Of a DNA stretch of 16,853 nucleotides, positions 1 through 6,659 are shown piece after piece. Below the pieces are notes generated by a model, which saw nothing but the letters and a program-made list of their open reading frames with translations, did not search any database and was not told the origin of the DNA. The position numbers were made by a program, and so were the translations under genes. The number at the start of each line of letters is the position of its first letter. Position 1 is the first letter of the stretch. Origin of the DNA: Lawsonibacter sp. (GTDB lineage Bacteria; Bacillota; Clostridia; Oscillospirales; Oscillospiraceae); NCBI GenBank assembly GCA_022793355.1, contig JAAWCR010000192.1, forward strand, positions 1 through 16,853, given 5' to 3'.

Positions 1-626
1 AACATGCCCTTCTTCATCTCGCCGCCGTACCAGGTGTTGAGGATGACCTGCTCGCGGCTGGTGATGTTGAAGATGGCGGCGGTCTCGGAGTTCAGGCCCA
101 GCTCCTTGAAGTTCTCCACCTTGGCCTTGGAGGCGTTGTAGGAGATGAAATCGGGCTTGAAGTTCTTCAGCTCCTCCTCAGTGTGAGCGATGAACATAAT
201 ATTAACGAATTGGGCCTGCCAAGCGACCTCCATGATAAAGCGGATGGCCATGCGGGTGTCCTGGTTGGTGCCGCAGAACACGTCCATCACATAGAGCTTC
301 TTGTCGGACAGCTCCTGGATGGCCAGGGGCTTACAGGCGTCCCAGGCCTCCTGGGAGGCGGGCTTGTTGTCGTTCTTGAACTCGTCGGAGGTCCACCACA
401 CGGTGTCCTTGGAGTTCTCGTCCATGACGATGAACTTGTCCTTGGGGGAGCGGCCGGTGTAGATGCCGGTCATCACGTTGACGGCGCCCAACTCGGTCAT
501 CTGGCCCTTTTCAAAGCCCTCCAGGGCGGGGTCCATCTCCGCCTCGAAGAGCTGATCATACGTGGGATTGTATACAATTTCCTTGATACCGGTAATGCCA
601 TATTTCTCCAAGCCGTAAGTTTCCAT
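1..626 (-). CDS. pckA: Phosphoenolpyruvate carboxykinase (ATP), N-terminal part
   Basis: This is the first 208 codons of an ATP-dependent PEP carboxykinase; the rest lies beyond the left edge. The cytoplasmic enzyme interconverts oxaloacetate plus ATP with PEP, CO2 and ADP. In anaerobic Clostridia it can work in gluconeogenesis or as a CO2-fixing, ATP-yielding anaplerotic step. The translation carries the family signature TGRSPKDKFIV in the N-terminal domain, followed by VWW and by FNITSREQVILNTWYGGEMKKGM, split here as FNITSREQV then ILNTWYGGEMKKGM, which matches the central region of ATP-type enzymes. The ATG at 624-626 is preceded by AGGAGG (635-640) at 8 nt spacing, and a sigma-A promoter lies just upstream. 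It is monocistronic at its 5' end; ksgA is upstream on the same strand. The full protein would be about 530 residues, so the catalytic P-loop is not visible. Confidence 0.93.
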   Translation of the reverse strand, partial: METYGLEKYGITGIKEIVYNPTYDQLFEAEMDPALEGFEKGQMTELGAVNVMTGIYTGRSPKDKFIVMDENSKDTVWWTSDEFKNDNKPASQEAWDACKPLAIQELSDKKLYVMDVFCGTNQDTRMAIRFIMEVAWQAQFVNIMFIAHTEEELKNFKPDFISYNASKAKVENFKELGLNSETAAIFNITSREQVILNTWYGGEMKKGM

Positions 627-680
627 AATGAATTCCTCCTTAAAAATGGTTAAAGTGGGTATCCATTCCGATCGCGGATT

Positions 681-709
681 ATTTTACCCTATTTTTCGGG
701 GATTGGCAA
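681..709 (-). promoter_or_regulatory. Sigma-A promoter of pckA
   Basis: On the minus strand, TTGCCA (704-709) and TAAAAT (681-686) are 17 bp apart, each one base from consensus. The predicted start near 674 gives a leader of about 48 nt with no obvious hairpin. The 121 bases between ksgA and pckA hold only this promoter and a T-rich stretch after the ksgA stop that lacks a clear terminator stem, so some read-through from ksgA is possible. Confidence 0.7.
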
Positions 710-747
710 GAGACAAGTGAAGGAAAAAAACTAAATGGTTAAAAGGG

Positions 748-1614
748 TCAAAGCGGACCCCGCAGAGCACGGGACAGTTGGGCAAATTGGGGAATAGACA
801 GCCGCTCTCCCCGGACGTCAGAGGCCAGGCCGCAGGACGCAATGGCCTGTGCCAGCGCCTCCTTGGAGAGCTGGGGGCCAAAGGAGGCGGCCAGGGCGTT
901 GAGCAGGGTCTTGCGCCGTTGGGCAAAGGCCGCTTTTACCACCCGGAAAAAGCAGGCGGGGTCGCTGGCCAGCGCCTCACGCTCCTCAAAAGACCGTGGA
1001 AACATTCGTACCACAGCGGAAGTCACTTTGGGGGCGGGAATGAAGCAATCAGGGGGTACTTCAAAGAGATATTCCGGAGCGGTATAATACTGGCAGTAGA
1101 TGGAAAAGGCTCCGTAGTCCGCCGTGCCCGGGGCGGCACAGATGCGCTTGGCCACCTCCCGCTGAATCATTACGGTAATGGAGGAAAAGCAGTTTGCCTC
1201 AATGAGGGCAGTGATAGCGGGGGTGGTGATGTTATAGGGTAGGTTGGCGCAGGCGATGGGGTTCAGCTCCGCAAATTTTTCCCCAACCAGAGCGGAAATA
1301 TCCGTTTTCAGAATGTCGCCGGAGAGTACCTCCCCATTGGGGCAGCCGGCAAGCGTCTCAGCCAGAATGGGCAGCAGGGCCCGGTCCAGCTCCACTGAGA
1401 CCACCCTGTCCGCACGCCTGGCCAGCTCTCGGGTGAGGGGGCCGATGCCTGGTCCCACCTCCAGCGCCCCCGTGCCAGGGCCTGCCCCGGAGGCGGCGGC
1501 AATGTCCCGGGGCACCCAATCTGCAATAAGGAAATTCTGCCCCATGGATTTGGAAAAGCGAAAGCCATGCCTGGCCAGCAGGGCCTTGATTTGATGGATA
1601 TCACATAGGTCCAT
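748..1614 (-). CDS. rsmA: 16S rRNA (adenine1518-N6/adenine1519-N6)-dimethyltransferase KsgA/RsmA
   Basis: This 288-residue protein is the right length for KsgA, which uses S-adenosylmethionine to dimethylate two adjacent adenines in helix 45 of 16S rRNA late in 30S assembly. The N-terminal SKSMGQNFL (21-29) is typical of the family. The SAM-binding motif EVGPGIG is at 52-58, an acidic VELD at 74-77, and the catalytic motif NLPYNIT at 124-130 (the N-L-P-Y motif of adenine-N6 methylases). The C-terminal domain follows, with FIPAPKVTSAVV and AFAQRRKTLLNAL. The ATG at 1612-1614 has GGAG (1621-1624) 6 nt upstream. The leader back to the promoter is about 135 nt. Loss of this enzyme is known to confer kasugamycin resistance in other bacteria. 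Confidence 0.96.
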   Translation of the reverse strand: MDLCDIHQIKALLARHGFRFSKSMGQNFLIADWVPRDIAAASGAGPGTGALEVGPGIGPLTRELARRADRVVSVELDRALLPILAETLAGCPNGEVLSGDILKTDISALVGEKFAELNPIACANLPYNITTPAITALIEANCFSSITVMIQREVAKRICAAPGTADYGAFSIYCQYYTAPEYLFEVPPDCFIPAPKVTSAVVRMFPRSFEEREALASDPACFFRVVKAAFAQRRKTLLNALAASFGPQLSKEALAQAIASCGLASDVRGERLSIPQFAQLSRALRGPL

Positions 1615-1755
1615 TGTGTGCTCCTTTTTGATTTTTTATTGCAGGTTTCCGGATGATATATGATATATGAAGTACGGCGGCGTAATGGCATGTCCTGCTG
1701 AATATGCGCTTGGAATAGTTCGGCGCAGATCCCGCTTACCGTCTGTTTTACGAAC

Positions 1756-1784
1756 ATTATACCACACACCGGTAGGATTTTCCA
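1756..1784 (-). promoter_or_regulatory. Extended -10 promoter for ksgA
   Basis: The minus strand has a perfect TATAAT (1756-1761) preceded by TGG, an extended -10. A weak -35 TGGAAA (1779-1784, 4 of 6) sits at 17 bp. A consensus TTGACA also exists at 1791-1796, but its 29-bp spacing is too long to pair with this -10. The leader down to ksgA includes a short tandem repeat of TGATATA at about 1654-1670 of unknown meaning. Confidence 0.55.
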
Positions 1785-1892
1785 CAGTTGTGTCAACGGA
1801 AAAGCAGTTGAGTGTATTATAGCAGCGAAGGCTAAAAACGTATTTCTACAAAAGTTTAACGGATGATTACAAGCTGTGAGCGAAAAATACCT

Positions 1893-1914
1893 AAAAAAAC
1901 GGCCCCCGGCCGTT
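1893..1914 (-). terminator. Second of two tandem minus-strand terminators
   Basis: A perfect 7-bp stem (arms 1898-1904 and 1908-1914, loop of three) is followed on the minus strand by a run of five T (1897-1893). It lies 17 bp beyond the U-tract of a stronger terminator (1931-1990) and shields the ksgA promoter from transcription arriving from the right. Confidence 0.65.
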
Positions 1915-1930
1915 CATCCTCCCATAAGGC

Positions 1931-1990
1931 AAAAAAGAAATGACCCTTGACTGTCCGTTTTGTAATCCGTTACAGTCAAGGGTCATTTCT
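1931..1990 (-). terminator. Strong terminator with a perfect 19-bp inverted repeat
   Basis: Arms 1936-1954 and 1972-1990 are perfectly complementary over 19 bp, with a 17-nt loop (1955-1971) bounded at each end by CCGTT. On the minus strand the stem ends in a T-run (1936-1931), the form of a Rho-independent terminator. The stem is much longer than most terminators and is AT/GC mixed. No gene of normal size ends next to it; it closes the minus-strand transcript that begins near 2373. On the plus strand it has no T-run. Confidence 0.7.
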
Positions 1991-2373
1991 GTTCTGTCTT
2001 ATTATCTAACATCATATGGCTACCTCCGTTTCTATTAGATACGCTCAGCTGCACATCCGCCTGACAACCTCCAGTTCTTCTACGACCGCTATCATTTTGC
2101 CGTTATTACGGCCCAACTCCTCATATGTGAGGCCCTTGGTCGGATTCCCTTCGTCTTGCCCGCTGAATACGCCGCCTTGCGCTCACTGATTTCCGGTTGC
2201 CCCGGTCACGTTAGGGAGATACTCGTTTTACAGAACCCTGAAGCTTACTTGTCTCTCCCGGCTCCCTCTCATGGCCGATACGTTTAGATTTGATACAGAA
2301 TGTTTTGACCTTGCACCCGGTTCTCAGTGGCTGGGGTTCCTATCTGTACATTGGACTCACCCTTCCTTGTTCT
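1936..2373 (-). ncRNA. Candidate structured noncoding RNA of about 440 nt
   Basis: The unit is bounded by its own promoter (2380-2408) and a strong terminator (1931-1990), with no full-length ORF inside. Minus-strand local helices I can draw are: a GGGU-UCC / GGA-ACCC stem near 2364-2334; CGGC / GCCG near 2277-2258; GGGAGA / UCUCCC pairing about 2258-2253 with 2219-2214 around an inner CAG/CUG hairpin; CCGG / CCGG near 2205-2193; CCUCA / UGAGG near 2132-2119; and GCCGU / ACGGC with an AAUA loop near 2112-2099. None is long enough to be proof. I could not match it to tmRNA, RNase P, SRP RNA, 6S RNA, or a group I or II intron core. It might be a known class I cannot recall, such as raiA RNA, or a degraded coding or mobile fragment. 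Coordinates run from the inferred start to the end of the terminator stem. Confidence 0.4.
1983..2015 (-). CDS. Possible 10-residue peptide or gene remnant
   Basis: GGAGG (2023-2027) sits 7 nt upstream of two consecutive ATG codons (2013-2015 and 2010-2012). The frame reads MMLDNKTEQK and stops at TGA (1983-1985), inside the first arm of the 19-bp terminator stem. A Shine-Dalgarno this good is hard to explain by chance. It could be a leader peptide whose translation affects the terminator, the 5' remnant of a gene whose body was deleted, or coincidence. No family can be assigned to so short a peptide. Confidence 0.25.
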   Translation of the reverse strand: MMLDNKTEQK

Positions 2374-2379
2374 GGTTAC

Positions 2380-2408
2380 AATTTATCACACTAGCGTAAT
2401 TTTGTCAA
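2380..2408 (-). promoter_or_regulatory. Strong promoter of the intergenic minus-strand transcript
   Basis: On the minus strand a consensus TTGACA (2403-2408) lies 17 bp from TAAATT (2380-2385), which is preceded by TGA to form an extended -10. AT-rich DNA (2409-2470) lies upstream of the -35, as in UP-element-containing promoters. Transcription would start near 2373 and run toward ksgA. It lies after the DUF2461 gene and its terminator hairpin, so it is independent of that gene. Confidence 0.65.
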
Positions 2409-2474
2409 GGTTTTTTGTTCGTTTTTATCAACAAAATATCCAGTCTGTTTTTTACGTTTTGCATAATTCACAAA

Positions 2475-2498
2475 CCGCCCGTCCTTATGGACGGGCGG
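2475..2498 (-). terminator. Terminator hairpin after the DUF2461 gene
   Basis: A perfect 10-bp GC-rich stem (arms 2475-2484 and 2489-2498, loop TTAT) begins 4 nt after the DUF2461 stop codon. On the minus strand it is followed by TTTGTG, a poor T-run, so termination may be partial. Confidence 0.6.
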
Positions 2499-2502
2499 CG
2501 CA

Positions 2503-3180
2503 TCACATTTTGTCCGGCTCCGGGTCGCCAGGCAGGGAGCAGAGAAACCGGTATTGCGGTTCCAGAGACTTCCACCCTTCCAGCACCTGTCCGGCCAGCT
2601 CCGGGCGAAAAAAGACGCCCTCACAGTTGCGCTCACAGGCAAAGCTGATCTGCCGCCGGTTGTACCAGGGGTAGAGCAAGGGGCCGGGATCGCCCTTGGG
2701 GCGCTTATACTCCTGGCCCTCCAGCCGGAACTCCCCCCGCTTCTCCACTGCCCGGGCCAGCTTCTCCACCGGCTTGGGGTCCCGGTCGATGCGGGCCCGC
2801 AGCTTAGCCATAGTCGAAGGCGCCATGTCCCAGCAGCCCATGCCGTAGCCGTAGTGATCGGGGGCCACCTCAAACCAGAAGCAGGGGATGGCCCCGTCAT
2901 TCTCCCCCGGCCTGCGCAGGGAGAGCCACAGGTGATCCTTGTAGGGCCCCCGGCCAAAAAGCCGCCGGGCGTCCCGATAAATGCGGCTCACCTTGGGCTC
3001 CAGGCCCAGCTTGGGGCAGGCCGACTGCATCTCCTCCGCCAATTGGGCGGCCAGCTCCCGGGTCGGGCGGTCCACCAGCGCAAGAAATTCCTCCTTGTGG
3101 GCCTGAAACCAGCTTCTCTCATTGTTAAACTGTAGGTTCCACAGAAAATCTACCGCGCCCTGGGTATAACCTTGAAACAT
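2503..3180 (-). CDS. DUF2461 family protein
   Basis: This 225-residue soluble protein has the layout of the DUF2461 (TIGR02453) family, whose biochemical function is not established. Recognisable parts are the N-terminal FLWNLQFNNERSWFQAHKEEF (FLWNLQFNNERSW then FQAHKEEF), the conserved RIYRDARRLFGRGPYKDHL near residues 66-84 (arginine-rich, then PYK), and the aromatic-rich GYGMGCWDMAP. No signal peptide or membrane segment is seen. The ATG at 3178-3180 has only a purine-rich GGAAAGAGAGAG upstream, so translation may be modest. It follows the VanW-family gene by 59 bases on the same strand with no T-tract terminator between, so the two are probably cotranscribed. Confidence 0.88.
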   Translation of the reverse strand: MFQGYTQGAVDFLWNLQFNNERSWFQAHKEEFLALVDRPTRELAAQLAEEMQSACPKLGLEPKVSRIYRDARRLFGRGPYKDHLWLSLRRPGENDGAIPCFWFEVAPDHYGYGMGCWDMAPSTMAKLRARIDRDPKPVEKLARAVEKRGEFRLEGQEYKRPKGDPGPLLYPWYNRRQISFACERNCEGVFFRPELAGQVLEGWKSLEPQYRFLCSLPGDPEPDKM

Positions 3181-3204
3181 AAGTCTCTCTCTTTCCGCAG
3201 GCAG

Positions 3205-3234
3205 GGATTCCCGCCCCGGATGGAGCGGGAATCC
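3205..3234 (-). repeat. Perfect 10-bp inverted repeat between the vanW-like and DUF2461 genes
   Basis: Arms 3205-3214 and 3225-3234 pair perfectly around a 10-nt loop, just after the VanW-family stop. On the minus strand no T-run follows, so it is more likely an mRNA-stabilising or processing hairpin than a full terminator. It could lower expression of the downstream DUF2461 gene relative to the VanW-family gene. Confidence 0.5.
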
Positions 3235-3239
3235 AAAAT

Positions 3240-5147
3240 TCAGCCTGCCATGTTATTGGGGTCCAGGGGTTTCAGTCCAGAATCCGAGGACGGCGGGGTC
3301 TCCGGGTCCACGGGAGCAGGGATCCCCGGGTCTACCGGGGGCTTAATTCCAGGGTCGGCGCCCGGGTCTGCAGGACCTTCCCCGCCCGGATCCACCGGCG
3401 AAGTGGTTCCGGGGTCTGACGGGTTGGTCGTGCTGGGATCCACGGTGCTGCCTGGATCCACCGGCGGGTTGGCGCCGGGATCCACCGCTGTGCCGGGATC
3501 TGCGGGCGGCTTGCCGTCCACCCAGGTGGTGGGGTCGCCGTCGGCGGGGTTGTAGAAATAGGTGTTGGGCCGCATCTTATAACTGCTGCTGCCCATCTCC
3601 TCGCTCTCCACCTTGGTGCCGTCCGCCTCATAGATAGTGCGCCAGGTCCGGGCCTTCCGGCCCCGATAGGCGTTTTGCTCCATATCCAGAATCAGCTCAC
3701 CCCGGGGCACGCTCTCCTTGGGCTCGTACACCGTGGTGGGAGCCACCACGTCAAATACGCTGTTGGTGGGAACGGCATAACGGCCCGACACATTGGTGCC
3801 GTAAATCTGCACTGTAATAAACCGCCCCCTGCTGTTGTCGTAGGTCCAGGACTGAATCTTGATGGGGTAATCGGTATTGTTCTTAAACTTGAAATCAATG
3901 CCGCCGTCATATACTGTGGCATCCATGCCGTCAGGCACGTAGCCAACCGCGAACTGGTGGCACCGGCGCTCCACAATCTCCAGCTCCGTGTGAAGCACGG
4001 CGTAATAAAGGGTGGAGGAGGTCTGGCACACCCCGCCGCCGGGCTGCTGCTCGGACTTTCCTCCCACATAGACGGAGCCCAGCCGGTAGCCATTTGCTAC
4101 TGAACGGGGGCCGGTGGTATCGTTATAGGAGAACACCTCGCCGGGGAGAATGATCTTCCCGTTGCAGGAATTGGCCGACAGGGTGACGTTGTACAGGCGG
4201 CTGGCCGCCCCGGTGACCTGGCTGGTCGCCTCGCCCAGCAGATCCTGAAACAGATGCCCCCCCAGATCCTCCTTGGTCACCTTGGGCTGAGTCAGGGTGA
4301 CGGGGATGGAGAAGGTCTCCCCCCCCTTGGCCTGCCGGTAGGCGTTTTGCAGCTGCTTTACGTCAAAGTCCACCCCCACCACATGGTCGGTGATCTCCAT
4401 GCTCTCCAGGTCCAGGGCGGCGTCCCTGGGCTCGCAGACCAGCTCCCGGTGGATAGCCTCGAAGTCGGGCTCCTCCCCCTCCCCCTGGGTAACGGCGGTC
4501 AGGAGAAGCTCACGCTCCATCTGCTCTCCCCCCTCGCTCAACAGCTGGACAAAGGCGTCCTGCCAAGCCTCCCGGGCGCTGAGTTTCGCCTCATCCCAAT
4601 CCACCGCCGCAATGGGGGCTCCTTTGGTCATCTCCAGGCGGTCGCCCTTGAGCTCATAGGCGTGGTTCTCGTCACGGGAGGCCACCGCCTCCCTCATGCG
4701 GTCTATCAGGCCGGTTACAGCGGGGTCGTCCTCCGGAATCGCCAGAGGAACCTGGGTGGAGGCCCCCAGCATATGACTGAGGAGCTGAAAACCGCCGGTG
4801 AAAAAGTTCTCACGGCCGATCCGCCGGGCATCCTGAACGCTCTTCTCCACATCCACCCGTACCCCGGCACTGTCCAGCGTCTCCTCAAGCCCATCATAGC
4901 TCAAGGTCAGGATAACATCAGAAGCCCGCTGGTCCACAGCGGCTTCAATCTTTTCCCGGGCCTGCTCCACCAGCATATTGGACACGTCGATCCCCGCCAC
5001 GCTCACATTGGGCAAAATCGCGTCCTTTCCGGACGCCCAGGCGCACACGCCCAAATAGGCCGCTGCCAACAGTGCCGCCACCGTGCCGGTGATGATCCAG
5101 GGCAATTTGCTCCCTCCGCCCTTTGCCACGCGCTGTCCTTCCATCAT
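3240..5147 (-). CDS. VanW-family membrane-anchored surface protein
   Basis: This 635-residue protein is predicted to be anchored by one N-terminal membrane segment (residues 16-38) with the rest outside the cell. After the anchor come probable peptidoglycan-binding-like regions (about 50-310) of the kind that precede VanW domains. The VanW domain (about 316-431) contains the hallmark GGGVCQTSSTLY (370-381). A G5-like region (about 475-525, ending SSYKMRPN) follows, then a 90-residue tail made of repeated xDPG units. VanW domains are linked to the envelope in Gram-positives, but their activity is unknown; the name comes from vancomycin clusters and does not by itself mean resistance. The frame is open 29 codons further upstream, but GGGGGAG (5151-5157) supports ATG 5147 or the adjacent ATG 5144. 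No LPXTG sorting motif is present. Confidence 0.88.
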   Translation of the reverse strand: MMEGQRVAKGGGSKLPWIITGTVAALLAAAYLGVCAWASGKDAILPNVSVAGIDVSNMLVEQAREKIEAAVDQRASDVILTLSYDGLEETLDSAGVRVDVEKSVQDARRIGRENFFTGGFQLLSHMLGASTQVPLAIPEDDPAVTGLIDRMREAVASRDENHAYELKGDRLEMTKGAPIAAVDWDEAKLSAREAWQDAFVQLLSEGGEQMERELLLTAVTQGEGEEPDFEAIHRELVCEPRDAALDLESMEITDHVVGVDFDVKQLQNAYRQAKGGETFSIPVTLTQPKVTKEDLGGHLFQDLLGEATSQVTGAASRLYNVTLSANSCNGKIILPGEVFSYNDTTGPRSVANGYRLGSVYVGGKSEQQPGGGVCQTSSTLYYAVLHTELEIVERRCHQFAVGYVPDGMDATVYDGGIDFKFKNNTDYPIKIQSWTYDNSRGRFITVQIYGTNVSGRYAVPTNSVFDVVAPTTVYEPKESVPRGELILDMEQNAYRGRKARTWRTIYEADGTKVESEEMGSSSYKMRPNTYFYNPADGDPTTWVDGKPPADPGTAVDPGANPPVDPGSTVDPSTTNPSDPGTTSPVDPGGEGPADPGADPGIKPPVDPGIPAPVDPETPPSSDSGLKPLDPNNMAG

Positions 5148-5248
5148 GGTCTCCCCCTGCCGGCCTGACGCCGAAATAATTTTTCTCTCTATGCCTGTAT
5201 TTACACGATATGCGTCTCTTCTTTGCGCATCCAAAACACCGGTTTTAT

Positions 5249-5277
5249 ATTATACCACGACCTCCCCCATGAAACAA
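5249..5277 (-). promoter_or_regulatory. Promoter of the vanW-like gene
   Basis: On the minus strand a perfect TATAAT (5249-5254) preceded by TGG (extended -10) lies 17 bp from TTGTTT (5272-5277). The predicted start near 5242 gives a leader of about 95 nt. It is back to back with the promoter of the XpaC-family gene. Confidence 0.6.
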
Positions 5278-5331
5278 TTACAGAATAGTTACAAGTCCGC
5301 TGAAAAATTCATCCAAACTGCCACACGGCCA

Positions 5332-5360
5332 TTTACTTTTTTCCTCCGGTGCGCTATGAT
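5332..5360 (+). promoter_or_regulatory. Promoter candidate upstream of the xpaC-like gene
   Basis: TTTACT (5332-5337) and TATGAT (5355-5360) are 17 bp apart. Two further -10-like boxes follow, TATGAT with extended TGG (5423-5431) and TATAAT (5441-5446), but neither has a good -35. The actual start is uncertain among the three; the third would leave only about a 10-nt leader. Confidence 0.45.
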
Positions 5361-5461
5361 AGGGGAGAGATGGTTTCTTCACCAAATTTTAAGAAAAAAT
5401 CAATTCCATTTTGGATTTTTTCTGGTATGATTAGGGTTACTATAATCGCGGGGGGTACAAC

Positions 5462-6652
5462 ATGGCTGACTATCAAGGAAATCAAAAAAACGACACTTTT
5501 TACTGGCTCATCGCCCTTGGACTGATTTTCACCGGCGTTGCCGCTCCTATAGGCGTGCTGATGATTGTGATGAAGATGCTGAGCGGGGGAAAGAAACGGG
5601 GCCGCCACCCCTACTATGACAGGCAGAACGGCCAGGGGCCTGCCGGGGCCCGGACCGCCTGGGAAACGCCCTCCTGGGAGAGCGCCTCCCGGACCGCTCC
5701 CTCCTGGGAGGAACCCCTCTCCAGGCAGGGGAGTGCCAAAGCCAGGAAGAAGAGCGGGCGGGACCCGCTGTCTGAGCTGGACGCCAAGGGCAAAAGCTGG
5801 GCCATCGCCGGCGGCGCCACCGCCGCGGGCTGTCTGCTGGGCTTCATTGGCAGCCTGAGCGAGCCGCTGTACTGGCTGCTGAACGGCGATTTCCCCTTCT
5901 TTATAGAGGAGCTGACCGGTCCGATGGTCCTGCTCTGCTGTGTGGCCGGCGGCCTGGGCTGCCTGTGGGCCGGGCTGCGCAAGCGCAAGCAGGCCCGCCG
6001 GTTCCGCAATTACATGGCTATGATCGGACGGCAGAACTCGGTGTCCGTCTCCGCCTTGGCCTCCGCCACCGGGCTGTCCCCCAGCAAGGTGCGGGACGAC
6101 TTGGCCGACATGCTGGACTGCGGCCTGTTCCCCCAGGGCTTTCTGGACTACGGCGGGGACCGGCTGGTCCTCACCGGCGACGGCGTGTCCGAACAGCCGA
6201 AGCGGGAGGCCCCGCCTCCGCCCCCCAAGGCCGACGAGAACGCCATCCTGGCGGAGATCCGCTCCATCAACGACGACATTGACAACGAAAAGCTGTCCAG
6301 GCAGATTGACCGGGTGGGGGTTATCACCGCCAAAATACTGGACTATCAGAAGAGCCACCCGGAAAAAGAGGCCGAGCTGCACAGCTTTTTGAGCTACTAT
6401 CTGCCCACCACCCTGAAAATTCTCCGCTCCTACGCCCAGCTGGAGGACCAGGAGGTGGCCGGGGAGAACATCACCGCCGCCATGTCCCGGATTGAGGGGA
6501 TGATGGACAAAGCGGTGGAGGGCTTTGAAAAGCAGCTGGACCGCCTGTTCCAGGGGGACGTGATGGATATCACCACCGACGTGGAGGTTCTGGAGCGAAT
6601 GCTGGCCAAGGACGGCCTGTCCGACCAGGAGGGCCTCACGCTGGGACTGTAA
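5462..6652 (+). CDS. XpaC-family (5-bromo-4-chloroindolyl phosphate hydrolysis) membrane protein
   Basis: A 396-residue membrane protein in four parts. There is one membrane segment at about 12-38, then a basic, Trp/Ser/Pro-rich linker containing the repeat TPSWE / APSWEE (66-85). Two more membrane segments follow (112-132 and 153-172). A cytoplasmic winged-helix-like module (about 178-238, VSVSALASATGLSPSKVRDD) precedes a helical C-terminal XpaC domain (about 258-385) after a run of prolines. XpaC was named for an indolyl-phosphate phenotype in Bacillus; its biochemical role is unclear, and it is often encoded beside the TelA/toxic-anion-resistance family. No TelA gene is adjacent here. The ATG at 5462 has a G-rich but imperfect ribosome site. 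A strong terminator follows, so the gene is monocistronic. Confidence 0.8.
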   Translation: MADYQGNQKNDTFYWLIALGLIFTGVAAPIGVLMIVMKMLSGGKKRGRHPYYDRQNGQGPAGARTAWETPSWESASRTAPSWEEPLSRQGSAKARKKSGRDPLSELDAKGKSWAIAGGATAAGCLLGFIGSLSEPLYWLLNGDFPFFIEELTGPMVLLCCVAGGLGCLWAGLRKRKQARRFRNYMAMIGRQNSVSVSALASATGLSPSKVRDDLADMLDCGLFPQGFLDYGGDRLVLTGDGVSEQPKREAPPPPPKADENAILAEIRSINDDIDNEKLSRQIDRVGVITAKILDYQKSHPEKEAELHSFLSYYLPTTLKILRSYAQLEDQEVAGENITAAMSRIEGMMDKAVEGFEKQLDRLFQGDVMDITTDVEVLERMLAKDGLSDQEGLTLGL

Positions 6653-6659
6653 TACCAAA

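Noticed and set aside
1641..1680. TGATATA tandem repeat as an operator
   Set aside because: Only about 2.4 copies of a 7-mer in an AT-rich leader, with no regulator nearby; likely chance.
1308..1796. 162-codon frame upstream of and overlapping ksgA
   Set aside because: Its 5' part lies across the ksgA promoter and its 3' part is an alternate frame of ksgA. Its first ATG is upstream of the mapped -10, so it would not be transcribed intact.
1791..1796. Consensus TTGACA as the -35 of ksgA
   Set aside because: The distance to the TATAAT at 1756-1761 is 29 bp, too long for sigma-A. The extended -10 with a weaker -35 at 17 bp is preferred.
2310..2330. CUGAGA on the minus strand as a thiamine pyrophosphate riboswitch
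   Set aside because: Only this hexamer matches. The second conserved half of the TPP aptamer is absent and no thiamine gene follows.
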